Below are positions 49,411 through 59,610 of a stretch of DNA of 64,000 nt, one piece after another (the first letter of the stretch is position 1; each line of letters begins with the position of its first letter). Origin of the DNA: Clostridia bacterium (lineage in GTDB: Bacteria; Bacillota; Clostridia; Christensenellales; Borkfalkiaceae); NCBI GenBank assembly GCA_017504795.1, contig JAFVQM010000015.1, forward strand, positions 40,220 to 104,219, written 5' to 3'. The notes under the pieces are model-generated. The model saw only the letters and a list, made by a program, of their open reading frames with translations. It did no database searches and had not been told where the DNA came from. The position numbers and the translations under genes were made by a program.

Positions 49411-52400
49411 ATGGGAAAGAAATTACTTGTTATTTTACTTTCACTAACCGCATCGCTAACTGCGATATTCGGGCTCACCGCTTGTGGTGACGAAGGCGGT
49501 GCTTGCGAGCACGAATACACGACTTTGCTTGAAAGAAAAAACGCCACCTGTTTAGAAGATGGCAATTTGACTATTCAATCGTGTAGTAAGTGCGGAAAAT
49601 ACTACGTTAAAGAAACCTTCAAAGAGTACGACGATTACGACGAGGCTTACTCAAAAGCAATCGACCCTAAAAAAGGGCATACTCACACGTGGGTAGATAA
49701 GCAAGAGCCTTCGAGTTGTACGTCAGTCGGCTACTTTGAGCACTATAAGTGCGATAGGTGTGACGCGGTTTTCACCACCGAAAAGCAAGAGACTACGCTT
49801 GAAGAACTTAAAATCGTGGGCGAACACAACATCACCTATCAAGGTAGAGTATACGCTAGTTGTACCCAAGCGGGCACTTACGAGCACTATAAGTGCACTT
49901 CGTGTGGCGACCTTTTTCAAGACGCTTACGGCAACGTTAAACTTACCCAAGAAGACGTTATTGAAAACCCAAGCCACTATTTTTCCAACGGCTATCACGA
50001 ATATCAAGCGCCTACTTGTACTACGCCTGGTAACGTTGAGTTCTATTATTGTTGGAATTGTTACAAATATTACGCTGACGAAAACGGTCAAACGGAACTT
50101 GACTATAATAACGTAATTATTCCAGCGCTTGAACACGATTTATCTAACGTTTCAACCTTAGTTGAAGCCGACTGTGATATTGACGAAGTTAAAAGGCATT
50201 CGTGTACGAGAGTGGGTTGTGGTTATTACGAAGATATAACTACTGAAAACTCCGCGCTCGTTCACAACTTTGCAAGCGGTAAATGTACCAACTGCTCGTG
50301 TGACGAGTTCTCGCTCGGTTTAGAAATGCAAGAAAGCGGTTACTGGTCTGGCGACGAGTACGTTACGACTTACACCGTATATGGTCTTGGCGACTGGGTA
50401 AAGAGTGACGTTTTAATTTTCCCCAACACCTATAAAGGCGCAAAGGTAACAAAAGTTACGTTATGGAGTGACTATTTTAATCTCGACGGGGTTAAAAAGA
50501 TAATAATTCCTGAAAACGTTGAAGAAGTTAGTATTTGTTCTTATATGCAAGGGAAAAACACTTCGGTTAAAGAAATAGTAGTTAAATCGCATAGTTTGTA
50601 TCTTGATTCAAATGCGTTTGCAAACCTTACCGCGCTTGATACCTTCACAACGCCTAGCGATTTTACCTTTGCAGGTATATCGGGCGCTGCTTTCTACGGT
50701 TGCTCGTCACTTAAATCGTTCACCATAAAAGGTCGTTTTAACGTTATAGATAATCAATTATTCCAAGGTTGTAGTTCGCTTGAAAACGTGGTTATTGACG
50801 CGCCTATTACTCATATTTCAGACAGGGCGTTTATAAGTTGTACTTCGCTTAAAGAAATTTATATTCCAAGCACGGTTACTTACATAGGCGACTACGCTTT
50901 TGATAAGTGTACTTCGCTTGAAAAAGTTATAGTTGACGACGTTAAGGACTGGGCTAAAATTATTTTCTCAACTTCTAGTAACCCCTTAACTTACGCTCAC
51001 CACTTCTATAAAAAGACGGATACGGGCGCTATCCCTTACGGCGATATCGTTATCGATAGCACTTTCTTCACTCCCGAAATTTTAGAAAAAGACACTAAAA
51101 TCGACTCGTATATGTTCAGCGGTTGCTACGATATAGTTAAAGTGGCGCTTCCGTCGGGCATAACCGAAATATATAATAACGCGTTTGAAAATTGTATAAA
51201 CCTTAAAGAAGTTGAACTTCACCCGTATTCTAGCAATTCGGGCTACACCTTAACTAGAATTAACGCTTGCGCGTTTAAGGGTTGTTCTTCACTTGAAAAG
51301 TTAACTTACCCCGCATCAATTTCTTACGTTGGCTCAAAAGCGTTTGAAGGCTGTGATGCGATTACTTCTATATATTATAGTAAAACCAAACTCACCGAGT
51401 GGATAAACACTTCGTTTAGTGACGTTTATGCTAACCCGATGCACGCTGGTAATGCGGACGTTTATTTGTTTAACGGTTTAATCTACGGAACTACCGCTGA
51501 ACTCGGTGCTGACCTTACCCCGGCGGACGGTGAACCTTACGCGCTTAAACCTTACGTTATGGCGGGCTTCAAAGCGCCGATTAAGGGTATTGAATTCTTA
51601 TCTGAAATAGGCGAATACGCCTTCTATAACGCAAAAGGCGTTATCGGTACGGTTATTCTTACTCCCGAAGTAGGTTACAACGCAAGTTCGTTACCCGACA
51701 ATTATAAGGGCGTTTCAAAAATAGGTAGATACGCGTTTGCAAACTGTCAAAATTTAACGGGTGCTGTTCTTCCTACGAATAACGCGGTTAGAGTTTACGA
51801 ATACGCTTTCGCTGGTAGCGGAATTAGGACGTTTACCGTGTCAGACAAGAGCGCAAGCGTTTCATATAACGTATTAAACGGCTGTAACAAACTTGAAAAT
51901 TTAGGTCTTGCAGACCCTTATTGTAATCACGTTTACGATTACTTTGGCGGTACTTCTAACGTGCCGTCGTCACTTAAAACGTTAAACCTTGGATACGACA
52001 CTATTTCTAGTTACGAACTTGAAGGTTTAACTTCACTTGAAAACCTTTATCTTCCCTCGGGCGCAAGGTTCTTAGATTCTTACGGCTTTGGTTACGAAGT
52101 GAATAAAAGACCTACTAAGATAAATATCTTCTACGGCGGTACGCTTGAAGAGTTTATGACTAACAGCTTGTTCTATTCTTATGAAAGACTTCCTGAAATC
52201 AACCTATACACCCACGAATACGTAGAGACGTTGCCGTCTGGTAAAGACCGTTACGAATATAAACTTTTGAAAGATTTAGTTATTCCTGAAAACGTTAATA
52301 GTATACGCAGTTTCGCGTTTTCTAACGTTGTTTCTTTGCAAAGCGTAACCTTACCTTCAACGTTTAATCCTAACAATATCGGCTCGTACGCTTTCTACAA

Positions 52401-55400
52401 CTGCGATAACTTGTTTGAAGTTTACAATTATACGGGTTATACCTTAACCACGAGTAGCAGTAGTTACGGTTACGTGACTAAATACGCTAGTGCAATTTAC
52501 ACGCAAGAGGGCGAAGAAAGGCGCGTTGCCATCACGAGTGACGGGTTTGCCTTTACCCTTTCAGACGACGAAACTCCTATCGTTTATATGTTCAAATACT
52601 TAGGTGATGGCGGGGACGTAACTTTACCGTCTACCGTAACGATAGGTAGTAAAACTTACGATAGTTATGAAATCGGAAATCGAGCGTTCTACTTTAACGA
52701 TAAGATTGAAAGCGTGGTAATTCCGTCAAGCGTAACGAGTATTAACGAAAATGCATTTTATGGTTCTAGTAACCTTACAAGCGTAACCTTTAACGAGGGC
52801 TTAACGTATATAGGTCCTTCGGCGTTTGCGGTAACTAATATTGGTAGAGTTGTTCTTCCTAACTCCGTAACTAGCGTAAACAAATCCGCTTTCTACGATT
52901 GCGATATGCTTTATCAAATCGTTTTAGGAAAAGGGCTTAAATCGTTCTCAATGGAGTATGAAATCGATAAACTCATTGAAATCGTTGACCCGAATAACGT
53001 TAGCGACGTAGAAGTTCCGCTTTCATCGTCAACTAGTCAACTCATTATCGAGGGCGACTACGTGTTTGCTAACTTAAACGGCGAACTCAACTTAATCGCC
53101 TACACGGGCGAGGGTGGAGAACTCACACTTCCTGTAAAAGACGGCGGTTATAAAATCTACAAAAACTTTATGCGCGGTGGCGAAGTTACCAAGTTAACTA
53201 TTCCAGACTGCGTTACCGAAATCGGCGCGTACGCGTTTGAAAAAACCCCTGTACAAGAAGTCGTTATAGGAAACGGCGTTAAAGTTATCGGCGACTATGC
53301 TTTTGGTGGAGCGTCTAACCTTAGCCTAATCACTTTGGGTAGTTCGGTTGAAACTATTAAAACTTACGCTTTCTATAACTGCGCTAACGTTGAAGAATTA
53401 GTTCTTCCCGCGTCGCTTAAAACGTTAGAAGAATCGGCTTTCTATAAAACTAATTTTGGAAAAATAGTGTTTAGCGAAAACTGTGTTCCTACGATTGCAG
53501 ATTACTTCAACGTAACCGTTCAAGAAATACACGTTAAAACTTTAAGTCAACTATTAAGAACGTATAGTAAATCAGGCTTATTCTTATCGGGCGCTAGCCT
53601 TTATATCGACGGTGCTTTGGCAGAAGAAATCACCATCACGGGTGACGACTGTGACTATATAAGTTACAATATGTTCAATAAAATCGTGGGGCTTGAAAAA
53701 GTTACTATCGACGGGGTTGACCGCATTGAACAATGGGCTTTTGCAAGTTGTTCGCTCGAAGAAGTTATTATTAAAAACGTTGACTATATAGGTTATCAAG
53801 CGTTCTATTCGTGTGACGATTTAACTAAAATCACCTTAGAAAACGTTAAAGAAATCGGCGAAGAAGCCTTCTCTATCTACAACGGTGACGGCGAAGTAAA
53901 TATGTCGGGCGTAGAAGTAGTAGGGGATAGAGCATTCTACAACTACTCAATTGTTAAAGGTGGCTTAGGAGATAGCCTTAAATACGTTGGCGACGAAGCC
54001 TTCTACTATTCGTTTAGCGATAAAGTTACGATTCCGTCAACTATCGAATACGTAGGCGTGAACGCCTTCTCGGGATGTGACGAACAAGAGAGTCAAGGCA
54101 GTTACTATTTAGGTAACGAAGAAAACCCCTACTTAGTTTTAGTAAGAGCGGGCAAAGATAGCGAAACCGATACGGTTATCATAAACGAAGGCTGTAAGGT
54201 TATCGCCGGTAACTCTTTCAATAACGTTTCTATTACGTCAATCAACCTACCTAGCGGTTTAGTTGGTATAGGTGCAAGCGCTTTCAAAGGAAAGGGTTTA
54301 ACTGAAATTGACATACCTAGCACGGTTAAGTACATAGGCGATTACGCTTTCTCTGAAACCGCAATTCAAACGATTTTAATTCCAAGAGATATTATTTACC
54401 TTGGCGAGCACGCGTTCTTAGCTTGTGCAAACCTTAGCGAAGTTATCTTTGACGTGGATACCACTCTTAAAGAAATTGAAAGGTACGCGTTTGACGGCTG
54501 TTATAATTTAACTAGCGTTTCACTTCCTATGAGCATTGAAGTTATCAAAGAAGGCGCGCTATATAATACGGGGCTTACGTCAATCGTTTTAGGTAACAAC
54601 GTAAAAGTTATTGAGCGCCATGCAATTAAGAAAGTTGACACGTTAGTATTAAGTTCGATTGAAACCTATCTCAACTTGCAACTAGATGATGAAGAAGCGT
54701 CACCGGTATTCTCGTGGGATACGGCTAACTACGGTAAAATTCTCGTTCAAGGCGTAGAATTAACTGAAATAGTAGTTCCCGAATCGGTAACCCAAATCGG
54801 CGAATATCTATTCTACGGCAACCCGTATATTAAAAAGTTTACCGGCCACGATAAGTTAGAAAGCATCGGTAGATACGCTTTCTACGACAGTGCGCTCGAA
54901 GAGATTGACCTTAAAGGCGCGAAATACGTAGATTATAGCGCGTTCGGTTGGTGTAACAACTTAAAAACTATCACTATGACTAGCGTTGAAGAGTTAGAAA
55001 CTGATGCTTTCTACAACGCTAACGCGGTTGAAACTTTAACTATTAGTAATAGCCTTAAAAAGGTTAAGAAGTACGCGTTTGAAAACTTTACTGCAAGCGT
55101 TATTAACTTCTTAGGCACGCCTGACGACTGGGCAAGTATTGAGTTTGAAAGTTATACGGACAATATTGCAAACGGTGGCACGCTTAAATTCAACGGCGAA
55201 GAAATTACCGAACTTACTTTATCGGTAAACGTTAAACCTTTTGCATTCTATCATAACGACTCAATTACCAAAGTAACCTTGTTAGATAGCGTTACCGAAG
55301 TTGGCGCTTATGCGTTTGAAAACGCAGAGAGTTTAGTAGAAGTTTATTTGGGTAACGGCATTACTAAGATAGACAACAAAGCCTTCTACGAATGTACCGC

Positions 55401-58284
55401 GTTAACTACCGTAACGGTAGGTGAAAGCCTTGAAGAAATAGGTAATTACGCCTTTGCATACTGTTATAAACTTGCAACGTTTGACTCGCTTAAATCGGTA
55501 AAATATATCGGCGATTCTGCGTTCTATCAAGTTAAACTTACTGAACTTGACCTTACGTCTATAATAACCGTAGGCGACCAAGGTTTCAGTTGTAGCACTA
55601 TGACTAAGGTTACGCTTGGTAACAATTTTGAAAGCGCGGGAAACAACGCCTTCTACTTCACTAAAAATTACGCTGAACTTTACTATCTTGGCGAATTAAA
55701 TGACTGGGTTTCAATGGAATTTGTAAACAGTTATTCTAACCCTGCCTATAAGGCTGACAAAATTTACTATAACGGTCAAACGGGTATGGAAGTAACTATT
55801 ACCGCAAAAGAGTTAAGACCTTTCTCGCTATACTGCGCTGACGTTTCTAAAATTACCCTTAGTGACGACGTTGAAGTAATAGGAAAATACGCCTTAGCAA
55901 GAACCAAGGCAACTGAAATCGTGCTCGGTAGCGGTGTTAAAGAAGTTGGCGAAGGTACTTTCGCGTACGGGTCTAGCGTTAAAAAGGTTACATTAAACGG
56001 CTCGTTTACCGAAATTCCTAAATATGCCTTCTACGAAAACAGGGGCGTTGAAGAAATAGTAATTCCAAGTGGCGTTAAAACGATAGGCGAGCAAGCCTTC
56101 TACAATGCGGAAAAATTAAGAAGACTAATTCTTAGTGATACCGTTGAAGAAATAGGTAGCGAAGCGTTATATAAAGTAAATCTCGATTTACTTTATATCG
56201 GCAAAAACTTAAATACTCTCGCGGTTGATGCGTTCTCGGACGATTACTCGATTAAACAAGTTACTATCGATCCTGAAAACCAAAACTTCGTTATCTATAA
56301 CGGTGGGCTTTACGATAAAGACTTAACGATTTTATACTATCAAGTAGATAAATCTTACGCTCAAATCGTACTTCCCGAAACGTTAAAAATTATTTGCGAA
56401 GGCGCTTTCCGTGACCATACTGCGCTCACTACGATAGTTATTCCAGAAAGCGTTGAAGAAATAGGAAACCACTCTTTCTTAAACTGCGAAAGATTAGTTG
56501 AAGTTTGCAACTTGTCAAGCGCGGATCTAGGCTATTCTTACTTAACTGAATACGCGCTTAACGTATACGGTGCAAGTGGTTCTAGTAAAATCACTACCGA
56601 CGGCGATATGATTTTCTATAACGACGGTAGCGCCCTTATTTTCGTTGCCTACGTAGGCGACGGGGTTGAACTAGTTATCCCCGAAGGCGTAACTCGAATT
56701 TATAATTACGCGTTCTATAATTCAAGCGTTGCAAAGGTAACTTACCCGTCAACTTTAACTACCGTAGACGGCTATGCCTTTGAAGATAGCAACGTAAGCG
56801 AATTCGTTATCTACGGCGGTCAAATATCGCTCGTTAACGAATATACTTGTGAAAACCTTACTATCGTTAGCGGTGCGATAAATAAAGCGTACGAGTCAAA
56901 TCGCGTACTTAAAACCTTAGTTATTAAAGACGGGGTTACTAGCATTTGTCAAAACGCTTTCCAAAATTCGTCCGCCCTTGAAGAAGTAACGGTGGGTAGC
57001 GGTATAACTTCGCTTCCGTACTACGCTTTCGGTACCGTTAGAAAAATTACTATGGGCGCAGTTACTTCGTTCAATCAATATTCTATAATCGACGCGGAAG
57101 AAATTTATTACGGTGGCACGATTGAACAATGGGCAACGGCTACGTTTACGAGTTCAGTAATTTCAAAAGCAACTAAATTATACGTTGGCGAAACTCTCGT
57201 AACGGACGTAAATCTTAACGTTGAAAAGATAAGCGATAATGCGTTTAATAATTACTCTTACTTACGCACCTTAATTTTAGGCGACAGCGTTAAAACGATA
57301 GGTGAAAACGCCTTCCGTAACGCTATTCACTTAACTCACGTTACGATAGGTAGTAGCGTAACTACGTCAGGAGCGTACTCCTTCTACGGCAACGAAAAGT
57401 TGGCAGACGTATATAATAGGTCGGCAGTAACCGTAAGAAAGGGCTATAACGAATTAGGTAGAGTTGCAGAGTATGCAGTTAACTTATACACGACGTCTAG
57501 CGGTAAAAAGATTAAATACGACGGTGACTTTGCTTATCTTGACTACGATTACAGAAAGATTTTAGTTGACTACGCCGGCGGTGAAACTACCGTAACCGTT
57601 CCTACGGGCATTACCGAACTTGGAAGAAAAGCACTTTACTCTTTGGGTATTGAAAAACTCACTATTCCTGCAACCGTTACTAAAATGGATTACTGGGGCG
57701 CAAGAGGGGTAGCCGAGTTGTATCTTGAAAACGCTCAAAACTGGTACTGGTGCTATACTGGTGGCGTTGACTACGAATATTTGTCTACCGTAGTAGAAGG
57801 CGATTTAACCGACCCCGTTGTTGCGGCTAGCGCTTTCTCAACTAATTCGGGCGTATATTATAATCACGTAACAAACGGCGATTTCGTAACGCGTACTGAA
57901 AACTCTAACGTAATCTTAATAGATTATTTAGGTTCAATCACCGAAGAGGGCGAAACCACGTTGGTTATTCCAGAAGGCATTACCGAACTCGGTTACGAAT
58001 CGCTTGCTTACCTTGGTAACGCAAACGCAAATATTAGCATAACCGTAAAATTACCGTCAACCCTTAAACGCATTCAACAACGCGCATTCTACTGGCACAA
58101 CGGATATTGTTGCGTTAGAAAGATTGACGTTGGCATGCTCAACTCCGGTTGGTATAGGGCTGAAAACAACGAGTTTATAAGCGGTTCGTATATGAGCGGT
58201 GACTTTACCGATATGGAAATTGCTGCACAAGCGTTCGCGATTGATGAAAACGCTAAGTATAAGTACTGTTATTACAGAAAATAA
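49411..58284 (+). CDS. Giant BspA-type leucine-rich-repeat surface lipoprotein (2957 aa)
   Basis: Signal peptide with lipobox LTAC, Cys25. Residues ~30-300 hold four to five small Cys-pair modules (CSKCGKYY, CDRCDAVF, CTSCGDLF, CWNCYKYY), each after a His-rich H..C...G stretch. From ~300 to the end come many LRR_5 (BspA, Treponema pallidum type) repeats with the pattern IPSSVTSINENAFYGSSNL. They form several solenoid blocks separated by short spacers such as GDxVFANLNGELNLIAYTGEG. No catalytic domain or cell-wall anchor is seen, so it is held by lipid. BspA proteins bind host matrix or other cells; the ligand here is unknown. The ribosome binding site is AAGGAG. It makes up 14% of the window. 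Confidence 0.92.
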   Translation: MGKKLLVILLSLTASLTAIFGLTACGDEGGACEHEYTTLLERKNATCLEDGNLTIQSCSKCGKYYVKETFKEYDDYDEAYSKAIDPKKGHTHTWVDKQEPSSCTSVGYFEHYKCDRCDAVFTTEKQETTLEELKIVGEHNITYQGRVYASCTQAGTYEHYKCTSCGDLFQDAYGNVKLTQEDVIENPSHYFSNGYHEYQAPTCTTPGNVEFYYCWNCYKYYADENGQTELDYNNVIIPALEHDLSNVSTLVEADCDIDEVKRHSCTRVGCGYYEDITTENSALVHNFASGKCTNCSCDEFSLGLEMQESGYWSGDEYVTTYTVYGLGDWVKSDVLIFPNTYKGAKVTKVTLWSDYFNLDGVKKIIIPENVEEVSICSYMQGKNTSVKEIVVKSHSLYLDSNAFANLTALDTFTTPSDFTFAGISGAAFYGCSSLKSFTIKGRFNVIDNQLFQGCSSLENVVIDAPITHISDRAFISCTSLKEIYIPSTVTYIGDYAFDKCTSLEKVIVDDVKDWAKIIFSTSSNPLTYAHHFYKKTDTGAIPYGDIVIDSTFFTPEILEKDTKIDSYMFSGCYDIVKVALPSGITEIYNNAFENCINLKEVELHPYSSNSGYTLTRINACAFKGCSSLEKLTYPASISYVGSKAFEGCDAITSIYYSKTKLTEWINTSFSDVYANPMHAGNADVYLFNGLIYGTTAELGADLTPADGEPYALKPYVMAGFKAPIKGIEFLSEIGEYAFYNAKGVIGTVILTPEVGYNASSLPDNYKGVSKIGRYAFANCQNLTGAVLPTNNAVRVYEYAFAGSGIRTFTVSDKSASVSYNVLNGCNKLENLGLADPYCNHVYDYFGGTSNVPSSLKTLNLGYDTISSYELEGLTSLENLYLPSGARFLDSYGFGYEVNKRPTKINIFYGGTLEEFMTNSLFYSYERLPEINLYTHEYVETLPSGKDRYEYKLLKDLVIPENVNSIRSFAFSNVVSLQSVTLPSTFNPNNIGSYAFYNCDNLFEVYNYTGYTLTTSSSSYGYVTKYASAIYTQEGEERRVAITSDGFAFTLSDDETPIVYMFKYLGDGGDVTLPSTVTIGSKTYDSYEIGNRAFYFNDKIESVVIPSSVTSINENAFYGSSNLTSVTFNEGLTYIGPSAFAVTNIGRVVLPNSVTSVNKSAFYDCDMLYQIVLGKGLKSFSMEYEIDKLIEIVDPNNVSDVEVPLSSSTSQLIIEGDYVFANLNGELNLIAYTGEGGELTLPVKDGGYKIYKNFMRGGEVTKLTIPDCVTEIGAYAFEKTPVQEVVIGNGVKVIGDYAFGGASNLSLITLGSSVETIKTYAFYNCANVEELVLPASLKTLEESAFYKTNFGKIVFSENCVPTIADYFNVTVQEIHVKTLSQLLRTYSKSGLFLSGASLYIDGALAEEITITGDDCDYISYNMFNKIVGLEKVTIDGVDRIEQWAFASCSLEEVIIKNVDYIGYQAFYSCDDLTKITLENVKEIGEEAFSIYNGDGEVNMSGVEVVGDRAFYNYSIVKGGLGDSLKYVGDEAFYYSFSDKVTIPSTIEYVGVNAFSGCDEQESQGSYYLGNEENPYLVLVRAGKDSETDTVIINEGCKVIAGNSFNNVSITSINLPSGLVGIGASAFKGKGLTEIDIPSTVKYIGDYAFSETAIQTILIPRDIIYLGEHAFLACANLSEVIFDVDTTLKEIERYAFDGCYNLTSVSLPMSIEVIKEGALYNTGLTSIVLGNNVKVIERHAIKKVDTLVLSSIETYLNLQLDDEEASPVFSWDTANYGKILVQGVELTEIVVPESVTQIGEYLFYGNPYIKKFTGHDKLESIGRYAFYDSALEEIDLKGAKYVDYSAFGWCNNLKTITMTSVEELETDAFYNANAVETLTISNSLKKVKKYAFENFTASVINFLGTPDDWASIEFESYTDNIANGGTLKFNGEEITELTLSVNVKPFAFYHNDSITKVTLLDSVTEVGAYAFENAESLVEVYLGNGITKIDNKAFYECTALTTVTVGESLEEIGNYAFAYCYKLATFDSLKSVKYIGDSAFYQVKLTELDLTSIITVGDQGFSCSTMTKVTLGNNFESAGNNAFYFTKNYAELYYLGELNDWVSMEFVNSYSNPAYKADKIYYNGQTGMEVTITAKELRPFSLYCADVSKITLSDDVEVIGKYALARTKATEIVLGSGVKEVGEGTFAYGSSVKKVTLNGSFTEIPKYAFYENRGVEEIVIPSGVKTIGEQAFYNAEKLRRLILSDTVEEIGSEALYKVNLDLLYIGKNLNTLAVDAFSDDYSIKQVTIDPENQNFVIYNGGLYDKDLTILYYQVDKSYAQIVLPETLKIICEGAFRDHTALTTIVIPESVEEIGNHSFLNCERLVEVCNLSSADLGYSYLTEYALNVYGASGSSKITTDGDMIFYNDGSALIFVAYVGDGVELVIPEGVTRIYNYAFYNSSVAKVTYPSTLTTVDGYAFEDSNVSEFVIYGGQISLVNEYTCENLTIVSGAINKAYESNRVLKTLVIKDGVTSICQNAFQNSSALEEVTVGSGITSLPYYAFGTVRKITMGAVTSFNQYSIIDAEEIYYGGTIEQWATATFTSSVISKATKLYVGETLVTDVNLNVEKISDNAFNNYSYLRTLILGDSVKTIGENAFRNAIHLTHVTIGSSVTTSGAYSFYGNEKLADVYNRSAVTVRKGYNELGRVAEYAVNLYTTSSGKKIKYDGDFAYLDYDYRKILVDYAGGETTVTVPTGITELGRKALYSLGIEKLTIPATVTKMDYWGARGVAELYLENAQNWYWCYTGGVDYEYLSTVVEGDLTDPVVAASAFSTNSGVYYNHVTNGDFVTRTENSNVILIDYLGSITEEGETTLVIPEGITELGYESLAYLGNANANISITVKLPSTLKRIQQRAFYWHNGYCCVRKIDVGMLNSGWYRAENNEFISGSYMSGDFTDMEIAAQAFAIDENAKYKYCYYRK

Positions 58285-58292
58285 CTAAAATT

Positions 58293-58325
58293 TATAACTC
58301 CCCGAATTTTCGGGGAGTTATTTTC
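58293..58325 (+). terminator. Terminator of the giant BspA-type gene
   Basis: ATAACTCCCCGAA pairs with TTCGGGGAGTTAT, followed by TTTT. Confidence 0.87.
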
Positions 58326-58337
58326 ATATAATAGGGT

Positions 58338-58658
58338 ATGATTACCTTTCAAGAACTAAAAAGAAAAGACGTTTTAGAAATTTCGTCAGGCAAAAATTTA
58401 GGCAAAATTACCGACCTTGTAATTGAAAAAAGGTCTGGTAAAATACAAAAAATTATCGTGCCCGGTAAAAGGGGTGGGTTTTTAAGTTGTGAAAACTTAG
58501 AAATAAAGTATTCTAAAATTCAAAGGATAGGCGACGACGTTATTTTGGTAGATTTATCTAGCGACTGCGTTCCGCCTAAACCCTGTAAGCCCGAACCACC
58601 TTGCGCTCAAACGGATAAGTGCTGTGATATCGAGTTTGACGGGTTTCAAGACGAGTAG
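58338..58658 (+). CDS. YlmC/YmxH family sporulation protein (PRC-barrel)
   Basis: A 106-residue protein. Residues 1-80 are a PRC-barrel-like beta domain (FQELKRKDVLEISSGKNLGK to YSKIQRIGDDVILVDL), as in YlmC/YmxH of spore formers. The C-terminal 25 residues are a Cys/Pro-rich tail (PPKPCKPEPPCAQTDKCC) that I do not know from the family. There is no ribosome binding site at usual distance. A CATATAAT box ends six bases before the ATG, so the mRNA may be leaderless; this box also resembles a sigma E -10. It lies behind sigG as expected, but separated by the giant gene. Confidence 0.85.
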   Translation: MITFQELKRKDVLEISSGKNLGKITDLVIEKRSGKIQKIIVPGKRGGFLSCENLEIKYSKIQRIGDDVILVDLSSDCVPPKPCKPEPPCAQTDKCCDIEFDGFQDE

Positions 58659-58675
58659 TTTTTTCAAAAAATCAC

Positions 58676-58704
58676 TTGAAAAAGTTAGCCGTTTGGTATA
58701 TCAT
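58676..58704 (+). promoter_or_regulatory. Promoter of the CPBP gene, predicted leaderless
   Basis: TTGAAA (58676-58681), 17-nt spacer, TATCAT (58699-58704). The ATG at 58711 is at the expected start point. Confidence 0.65.
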
Positions 58705-58710
58705 ATAAGT

Positions 58711-59610
58711 ATGGATAAAAACGGCAAGCAAAATTTACAAACCATAACTGCGGAAGACGGGGGCTTTGTCTTTTCCTTTTCAGTAATTTCAATTTTGCTA
58801 ATTTCAATAATATATTCAACCGTATTGTCGGTAATAGCGGGCAAAAACACGTCCGTTTTTTCGTCTGACGCGGTTATTATACTTAACTACGTGCTTTCGA
58901 CGATTGCAATTTTGCTTGCAATCGGCATTTTGCGTTACAAAAATAAAAAGAACTATATTGCCCTTGCAACTAGTAAAAAGTTTGAGTTAAAACCGCTTAT
59001 TGCAACCCTTTTTATAGGTTTTGGGCTGACTTTTGGGCTGTCTGAGATAAACACTCTTTTCGTAACCTTTTTGCAGGGGCTTGGGCTTAAAATAAGCGCT
59101 CCGTCGCTACCTAGTTATTCGCCTATAAACGTAGTTCTCGTAATTTTAAGCGTTTGCGTTTTGCCGTCAATTTTCGAAGAGTTTTTGTTTAGGGGAATAA
59201 TTTTATCTAGCCTTAAAAAAACGGGCGTTGTTTTTGCAACGCTTATATCGGGCGCGCTATTTTCACTATTTCATATGTCGCCCGCGCAAACGGTTTATCA
59301 ATTTATTGTAGGCTTAATTTACTCACTTATTATCGTATGTGGCGGTAACTTATTGTACACGATAATTATCCACTTTATAAACAACTTATATATCGTTCTT
59401 AACTATTATTATTTCAACGTAACAGTCGACTTAGGATTGACGATTTTAGGCTTGATTTCGCTTGCCCTAGGAATTGTTATATTAGTTTATAAAAGACGGC
59501 AAATCCCCTTAGATAAAGCCGAGAAAAAGCAAAATAGAATAAACTTTTTGCTAGGCGTTATAATGGGGGCGATAGCGTCGTTATTTATGTGGATACAGGG
59601 GCTTATTTGA
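58711..59610 (+). CDS. CPBP family intramembrane metalloprotease (CAAX protease type)
   Basis: A 299-residue membrane protein with about eight helices. The CPBP (Abi) motifs are present: motif 1 FEEFLFRGIIL (EExxxR), motif 2 SLFHMSPAQTVYQF and motif 3 IIIHFINNLY. Glu and His residues would bind the catalytic metal. Bacterial members act in peptide maturation, bacteriocin immunity or unknown processing. I chose ATG 58711 because the longer frame overlaps ylmC without a ribosome binding site. The stop overlaps the rlmH start (TGATG), so it is in an operon with rlmH and tadA. Confidence 0.9.
   Translation: MDKNGKQNLQTITAEDGGFVFSFSVISILLISIIYSTVLSVIAGKNTSVFSSDAVIILNYVLSTIAILLAIGILRYKNKKNYIALATSKKFELKPLIATLFIGFGLTFGLSEINTLFVTFLQGLGLKISAPSLPSYSPINVVLVILSVCVLPSIFEEFLFRGIILSSLKKTGVVFATLISGALFSLFHMSPAQTVYQFIVGLIYSLIIVCGGNLLYTIIIHFINNLYIVLNYYYFNVTVDLGLTILGLISLALGIVILVYKRRQIPLDKAEKKQNRINFLLGVIMGAIASLFMWIQGLI

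Noticed and set aside
49411-58284. DNA-level tandem repeats or a CRISPR-like array in the giant gene
   Set aside because: The periodicity is at the protein level (LRR_5 consensus) with diverged DNA; spacing and sequence do not fit CRISPR. No CRISPR array or cas gene is seen anywhere in the window.
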